Assembly: GCA_964505785.1 (NCBI GenBank)
Contig: CAZDJZ010000003.1
Span: 171,720-235,719 of the forward strand
Source: CAYRTV01 sp964505785
Lineage (GTDB): Bacteria; Acidobacteriota; Aminicenantia; Aminicenantales; Aminicenantaceae
Direction of reading: 5' to 3'
Length of the DNA: 64,000 nucleotides
Positions within the stretch are counted from its first letter, which is position 1; the number at the start of each line of letters is the position of its first letter. The notes beneath the pieces are model-generated. The model saw only the letters and a list, made by a program, of their open reading frames with translations. It had not been told where the DNA came from and did not search any database. Below are positions 60,304-64,000 of this stretch, piece by piece. The position numbers and the translations under genes were made by a program.

Positions 60304-61152
60304 ATGGAAATCAAGACTTTTGGAGTTATCGGTGCGGGCACGATGGGGACAGGCATTGCCCAAGTAGCGGCCGTATCCGGCTTTAATGTGACATTGCATG
60401 ACATCAATGAAGAAATTCTGGGCCGGTCACAAAAAATTATCGATAAGAGTTTATCCAAGTTAATTGAAAAAGGTAAAATTGAAGCAGATAAAGCTGATAT
60501 TCTCGGGCGCATCAACTTTACAACAGAGTTTAATGACTTGGCTGAAGTTGATTTTGCAGTTGAAGCTGCCTTTGAAAATTTTTCGGTAAAAAAAGAAGTT
60601 TTGCAAAAACTGGATAAGATATGCCGCCCTGAAGTGATTCTTGCATCCAACACGTCTTCTATCTCTATAACCCGCTTGGCGGCCCTGACCGGCCGTCCGG
60701 ATAAATTTATGGGGATGCATTTTATGAATCCGGTTCCCTTAATGGTGCTGGTGGAGCTTATTAAGGGAATGGCCACTTCTCAGGAGACCTTTGATCAGAT
60801 TGAATCCCTGGCAAAAAAAATGGATAAAGTCCCGGTGGAAGCCCATGATTTTCCCGGCTTCATCGCCAACCGTATTCTAATGCCCATGATCAATGAAGCG
60901 GTTTTTGCTTTAATGGAAGGGGTCGGAACCCCTGAAAACATCGACCAGGTTATGAAGTTGGGAATGAATCATCCCATGGGACCCCTAACCTTAGCGGATC
61001 TTATAGGCCTGGATGTCTGCCTGTATATCATGAAGGTGTTGTACGAAGGATTCAATGATCCCAAATACCGCCCCTGCCCTTTACTGCAAAGGATGGTCGA
61101 TGCTGGGTTTCTAGGCAGGAAAAGCGGAAAAGGATTTTATGACTATACATAA
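60304..61152 (+). CDS. hbd: 3-hydroxybutyryl-CoA dehydrogenase
   Basis: Interconverts acetoacetyl-CoA and 3-hydroxybutyryl-CoA with NAD(P)H. 282 residues from ATG 60304 (AAAAGGAG 7 nt upstream; a TTG three bases earlier is less likely). N-terminal Rossmann GVIGAGTMGTGIAQVAA, catalytic MGMHFMNPVPLM with His, NTSSISITRLA, and C-terminal NHPMGPLTLADLIGLD. The short single-domain form matches Hbd/PaaH rather than FadB. Co-transcribed with the thiolase. Confidence 0.93.
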   Translation: MEIKTFGVIGAGTMGTGIAQVAAVSGFNVTLHDINEEILGRSQKIIDKSLSKLIEKGKIEADKADILGRINFTTEFNDLAEVDFAVEAAFENFSVKKEVLQKLDKICRPEVILASNTSSISITRLAALTGRPDKFMGMHFMNPVPLMVLVELIKGMATSQETFDQIESLAKKMDKVPVEAHDFPGFIANRILMPMINEAVFALMEGVGTPENIDQVMKLGMNHPMGPLTLADLIGLDVCLYIMKVLYEGFNDPKYRPCPLLQRMVDAGFLGRKSGKGFYDYT

Positions 61153-61201
61153 GCTGTCTTTACAATAAGCCGGGAGAGATAAACAAAATCGAGGAGATAA
61201 G

Positions 61202-62263
61202 ATGAACGAAAACGCAAAAAAAAGTGAAGCCCGCACCAAAGCGATAGATGCTGCTGTGTCTCAGATTGAAAAGCAATTCGGAAAGGGTGCAGTCATGAAG
61301 ATGGGCCAGCAGGATGCCGCTGATAAAGTCCCGGCTATTCCCACAGGATCTATTGCCTTTGATTTAGCCTTGGGCATCGGGGGGTTTCCCCGCGGGCGGG
61401 TGGTGGAAGTGTTCGGCCCCGAAGCCACCGGAAAAACCACTCTCGGGATCCATGTGATTGCGGAAGCCCAGAAACAGGGAGGGCAGGCCGCTTTTATAGA
61501 TGCGGAGCATGCCATGGACCCCAATTATGCCGCCAGCATTGGGGTGGATGTCGATAATTTGCTCATTTCTCAACCGGATTATGGGGAACAGGCGTTGGAA
61601 ATCGCAGAAGTTCTGGTGCGAAGCGGCGCTGTAGATGTGATTGTGGTGGATTCGGTGGCAGCGTTGGTTCCCAAGGCGGAACTGGAAGGAGAAATGGGGG
61701 ATGCACATGTGGGTCTTCAAGCCCGCTTAATGTCTCAGGCGCTCCGGAAACTTACCGCTATTGTCAGCCGGTCGAAAACCTGTTTTATTTTCGTCAACCA
61801 GATAAGAGAAAAAATTGGATTTTTCCTGGGGAGTCCTGAAACAACAACCGGCGGCCGTGCTCTGAAGTTTTATTCCTCTCTGCGGGTGGATGTCCGCCGC
61901 ATCGCTTCTCTTAAAGACGGGGACAATGTCATTGGAAACCGGGTAAAAGTTAAGATTGTTAAAAACAAAATGGCCCCTCCTTTTAAGACGGCTCAATTCG
62001 ATATCATCTATGGAGAAGGAATTTCCCGGGAGGCGGATTTAATCGATTGCGGACTGGAGGCAGGCTTGGTTGACAAAGCCGGGACCTGGTATTCTTATAA
62101 AGGGGAACGTTTGGGCCAGGGGAAAGAAAATGTTAAGCGGCTTCTCAAGGAAAAACCTGAGCTTGCCGGTGAATTGGATCGGGAAATACGGAAAATAGTG
62201 GGCCTGAAATCGCATGAAAAAGAAAAGAATAAAGAAGAGAATAACAAACAAAAGGCGGGCTGA
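61202..62263 (+). CDS. recA: Recombinase RecA
   Basis: Strand exchange and SOS coprotease. 353 residues. Walker A GPEATGKTT (72-80; most RecAs have GPESSGKTT), AEHAMDPNYA, VDSVAALVPKAELEGEMGD, and VNQIREKIGFFLGSPETTTG. The acidic/Lys-rich tail is normal. GAGGAG precedes the start. It lies 49 bp after hbd; no LexA-like box is seen, so SOS control from this gap is doubtful. The Walker A SS-to-AT change is tolerated in some RecAs. Confidence 0.97.
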   Translation: MNENAKKSEARTKAIDAAVSQIEKQFGKGAVMKMGQQDAADKVPAIPTGSIAFDLALGIGGFPRGRVVEVFGPEATGKTTLGIHVIAEAQKQGGQAAFIDAEHAMDPNYAASIGVDVDNLLISQPDYGEQALEIAEVLVRSGAVDVIVVDSVAALVPKAELEGEMGDAHVGLQARLMSQALRKLTAIVSRSKTCFIFVNQIREKIGFFLGSPETTTGGRALKFYSSLRVDVRRIASLKDGDNVIGNRVKVKIVKNKMAPPFKTAQFDIIYGEGISREADLIDCGLEAGLVDKAGTWYSYKGERLGQGKENVKRLLKEKPELAGELDREIRKIVGLKSHEKEKNKEENNKQKAG

Positions 62264-62288
62264 GAATATCATGATTCGACCGGAAGAC

Positions 62289-62336
62289 AAGCCGGAAGAT
62301 GCGGTTATTTCGGCCCGTGAATAATCCAGGTTGATA
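62289..62336 (+). repeat. Short deletion derivative of the MITE-like family
   Basis: GACAAGCCGGAAGATGCGGT matches the start of the 9491 copy; CGTGAATAATCCAGGTTGAT matches the family end. Internal region missing. Lies between convergent recA and nhaC, where no classical terminator is visible. Confidence 0.6.
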
Positions 62337-62345
62337 AGTCAGGAA

Positions 62346-63761
62346 TTACAATAAAGCGCCGAATACGAGAAACAAAACCGTAGAGACTGTTCCGGCGGCG
62401 AGGGCATAAGGAAGCTGGGTCCGCACATGGTCAATATGATCGGTCGCCGAAGCCATGGAAGAAATAATAGTGGTGTCTGAAATCGGCGAGCAGTGATCTC
62501 CAAAAACGCCTCCACCCAATACAGCGGCAACCATTAATCCCGGATGCAGGCCGATGGCATGGATCATGGGAACGGCAATGGGAATCATAATGGCAAAAGT
62601 CCCCCAGGAAGTCCCGGTGGAAAAAGCGATAAATCCGGAAACAAGGAAAACAAGAGCGGGAATAACAGCTGGATTCAAATTGGATTGCGCCGCTTGAGCG
62701 ACAAAGGGCCCGGTTCCAAGTGTGTCACAGGTATCACCGATCGCAAAAGCCAAAACCATCAAACTCGCTAATGGAACCAGCCCCCCAACACCTTTCATGA
62801 AAATATCCACAATTTCTCTTGTCCGCATGATTCCTTGAATCCGGTATGCGGCCCCGCCGGCAGCCAAGCCGGCGATTACCGACCAGAGCACGGAAAGAGA
62901 GCCGGATCCATTCATAATATTACCGTTTCCGGTAATCAATAGCACAACCGGCATCATCAAGACCATGACTCCGACCGGCAGAACCATGTTAAAAGCCCGG
63001 TAAGGAATATCCGGTTTTTCCGGCATCGCGATCACTTCATCCGAAACCAGAGGTTCGGCCCCATCCCTCAATTTTTTTCCTTCTTCGCGCACCCGTCTCT
63101 CTGCTTCCTTCATGGGACCTATATCTTTTCCTGTAAGAACCACGGTCAGAACGAGGCAAAGGGCAATAAAGGCATAAAAGTTAAACGGAATGGATGAAAT
63201 AAAAACCTTAACCGGATTGCTCATTCCCTGGGCCGCCAGCAGGCCCAGCACAAAGGCGCCCCAGGCATTCAAGGGAATAATAACGCATTTAGGTGCGGAA
63301 GTGGAATCCAGAATATAACTCAATTTTTCCCTAGAAATTTTCAATTTATCAAAAATCGGCCTGGACACCGCTCCCGAGACAAGGATGCAGATGCTTGATT
63401 CGATAAAGATAATCAACCCTAAAAACCATGCCAGCAATCCTGCCTGGCGGCGGCCGTTAACAATTCCCCGGCCGATAATCCAGTTAACAAAGCCCTTCAT
63501 GCCGCCGGAATATTGTGTGAAGGTGATAATCGCGCCGATCATAGCGCTGAAAAGAATGACCCGGGTATTATCCGGGCTTTGAAAAACGGAAATAAGGATA
63601 TCGACGGATTTTATGATCCCGGCCAGAGGATTCCAGCTGTTAATAATTGTCCATCCCAGCCAAATGCCGAAAGTGAGGGAAATATAAACCTGTTTGGTAC
63701 ATATAGCCAGAATAATGGCCAATAAAGGAGGGAGAATGGAAAGCCAACCGTAAGTATCCAT
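62346..63761 (-). CDS. Na+/H+ antiporter, NhaC family
   Basis: 471 residues from ATG 63761; a TTG at 63815 would add 18 poorly supported residues. Ten or more membrane spans: GWLSILPPLLAIILAICTKQ, VPLASLMVLAFAIGDTCDTL, AFSTGTSWGTFAIMIPIAVP and GGGVFGDHCSPISDTTIISS are NhaC-family signatures. The last shows the conserved DHCSPISDT. Exchanges Na+ for H+, or in some relatives malate/lactate. Monocistronic. Nothing recognisable between 63762 and 63966. Confidence 0.88.
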   Translation of the reverse strand: MDTYGWLSILPPLLAIILAICTKQVYISLTFGIWLGWTIINSWNPLAGIIKSVDILISVFQSPDNTRVILFSAMIGAIITFTQYSGGMKGFVNWIIGRGIVNGRRQAGLLAWFLGLIIFIESSICILVSGAVSRPIFDKLKISREKLSYILDSTSAPKCVIIPLNAWGAFVLGLLAAQGMSNPVKVFISSIPFNFYAFIALCLVLTVVLTGKDIGPMKEAERRVREEGKKLRDGAEPLVSDEVIAMPEKPDIPYRAFNMVLPVGVMVLMMPVVLLITGNGNIMNGSGSLSVLWSVIAGLAAGGAAYRIQGIMRTREIVDIFMKGVGGLVPLASLMVLAFAIGDTCDTLGTGPFVAQAAQSNLNPAVIPALVFLVSGFIAFSTGTSWGTFAIMIPIAVPMIHAIGLHPGLMVAAVLGGGVFGDHCSPISDTTIISSMASATDHIDHVRTQLPYALAAGTVSTVLFLVFGALL

Positions 63762-63966
63762 AAAAGTGCCTGGAATTTCAAAAAAGTAGCACGTATTTAT
63801 GACGGTGTCAAACAAACGGCGGAATAAATTCTTTCATTTCTCCAAAACCCGTTTCAGCGCTGTAATGGGCGGCGGATTGCCCGGGCTGCTTGCCGCCGCA
63901 GGAGGGATCAGAAGAAAACATTGTGATTGGAAGGCGGCAAGGCGCTTTTTGTACCAGCAACGTGAT

Positions 63967-64000
63967 AATGTCCGGTTTTAGCAAAATGAAAATGTCCGGT
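63967..64000. mobile_element. Possible insertion-sequence terminus at the right edge
   Basis: AATGTCCGGT occurs at 63967-63976 and 63991-64000, 24 bp apart, the second copy being cut by the window end. Clustered direct repeats of this kind are common as transposase sites at IS ends. No transposase ORF is visible, so this is a guess about what lies beyond. Confidence 0.35.

Noticed and set aside
60054..60776. 240-codon open frame opposite thiolase and hbd
   Set aside because: Antisense to two conserved genes; no ribosome binding site or motif.
61153..61201. LexA/SOS box before recA
   Set aside because: No CTG-N10-CAG or GAAC-N4-GTTC type palindrome in the short gap.
63799..63981. 60-codon frame at the right edge
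   Set aside because: Low-quality composition, starts antisense to the nhaC upstream region and runs into the putative IS end.

Overview
The window reads as chromosomal DNA of a Gram-negative (diderm) bacterium with an anaerobic or fermentative flavour. It carries Kdo and heptose steps of lipopolysaccharide synthesis, an Mla-type lipid transport system, a LolB-like lipoprotein, several lipobox proteins and an apparent outer-membrane barrel protein, together with formate-tetrahydrofolate ligase, a thiolase/3-hydroxyacyl-CoA dehydrogenase pair and Na+-coupled transporters. Moderate GC, a Firmicutes-like radA-yacL-ispD-ispF-gltX order inside a diderm genome and many intergenic repeats would fit an uncultured lineage such as Aminicenantes/Acidobacteriota relatives, but that placement is a guess. 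I annotate 59 protein genes and one tRNA; kdsB is cut by the left edge.

Layout. 1-7.8 kb (+): sugar-nucleotide/LPS operon kdsB-pyrG-kdsA-kdsD-kdsC-phosphohexomutase-uppP-manC, mostly overlapping genes, ending at a bidirectional terminator. 7.9-13.7 kb (-): class II aldolase, then accA-hisS-aspS. 13.9-16 kb (-): ECF sigma factor, zinc-finger anti-sigma factor, UPF0145 protein, secreted protein. 16.2-18.7 kb: rlmB and the glutamate symporter gltS. 18.8-37.6 kb (-): a long run of co-directional genes: a MEMO1-AMMECR1 fusion, two small membrane proteins, lolB-like, ispE, tRNA-Gln, prs, ctc, pth, rpsF-rpsR-rplI-dnaB, mlaE-mlaF-mlaD, radA, yacL-like, htpG, ispD, ispF, gltX. 37.8-46.5 kb (+): fmdB, waaF, gmhB, rel, (rpmB on -), then a three-gene cell-envelope operon ending in a 984-residue metalloprotease/beta-propeller/barrel protein. 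46.6-49.5 kb: dnaA-dnaN with DnaA-box-like sites. 49.6-55.3 kb: apbE, then a sugar cluster (MFS transporter, Gfo/Idh oxidoreductase, TIM-barrel-DUF1080 lipoprotein). 55.4-63.8 kb: fhs, an orphan radical SAM protein, thiolase, 3-hydroxyacyl-CoA dehydrogenase, recA and nhaC.

The least explained signal is not in the genes. Nearly every long intergenic gap holds members of four interspersed repeat families: (1) arrays of a roughly 10-bp unit (9.3, 20.4, 46.6 kb); (2) a GC-rich element with a CTTCGCTTCGCTCAGGATG-like core; (3) a roughly 200-bp AT-rich element with perfect 18-bp inverted termini, resembling a MITE (50.5 kb, inverted relative at 9.5 kb, deletion derivatives at 17.2 and 62.3 kb); and (4) a 119-bp element present twice without gaps (16.1 and 53.6 kb) whose differences mostly preserve pairing in one predicted helix of the + strand transcript. 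Several families share the same terminal motif, so they may be modules of one non-autonomous mobile system. Also notable are a 10-A homopolymer that truncates the ECF sigma factor just before its coupled anti-sigma gene, a MEMO1-AMMECR1 fusion with a signal peptide, and an MCE protein with a barrel-like tail.
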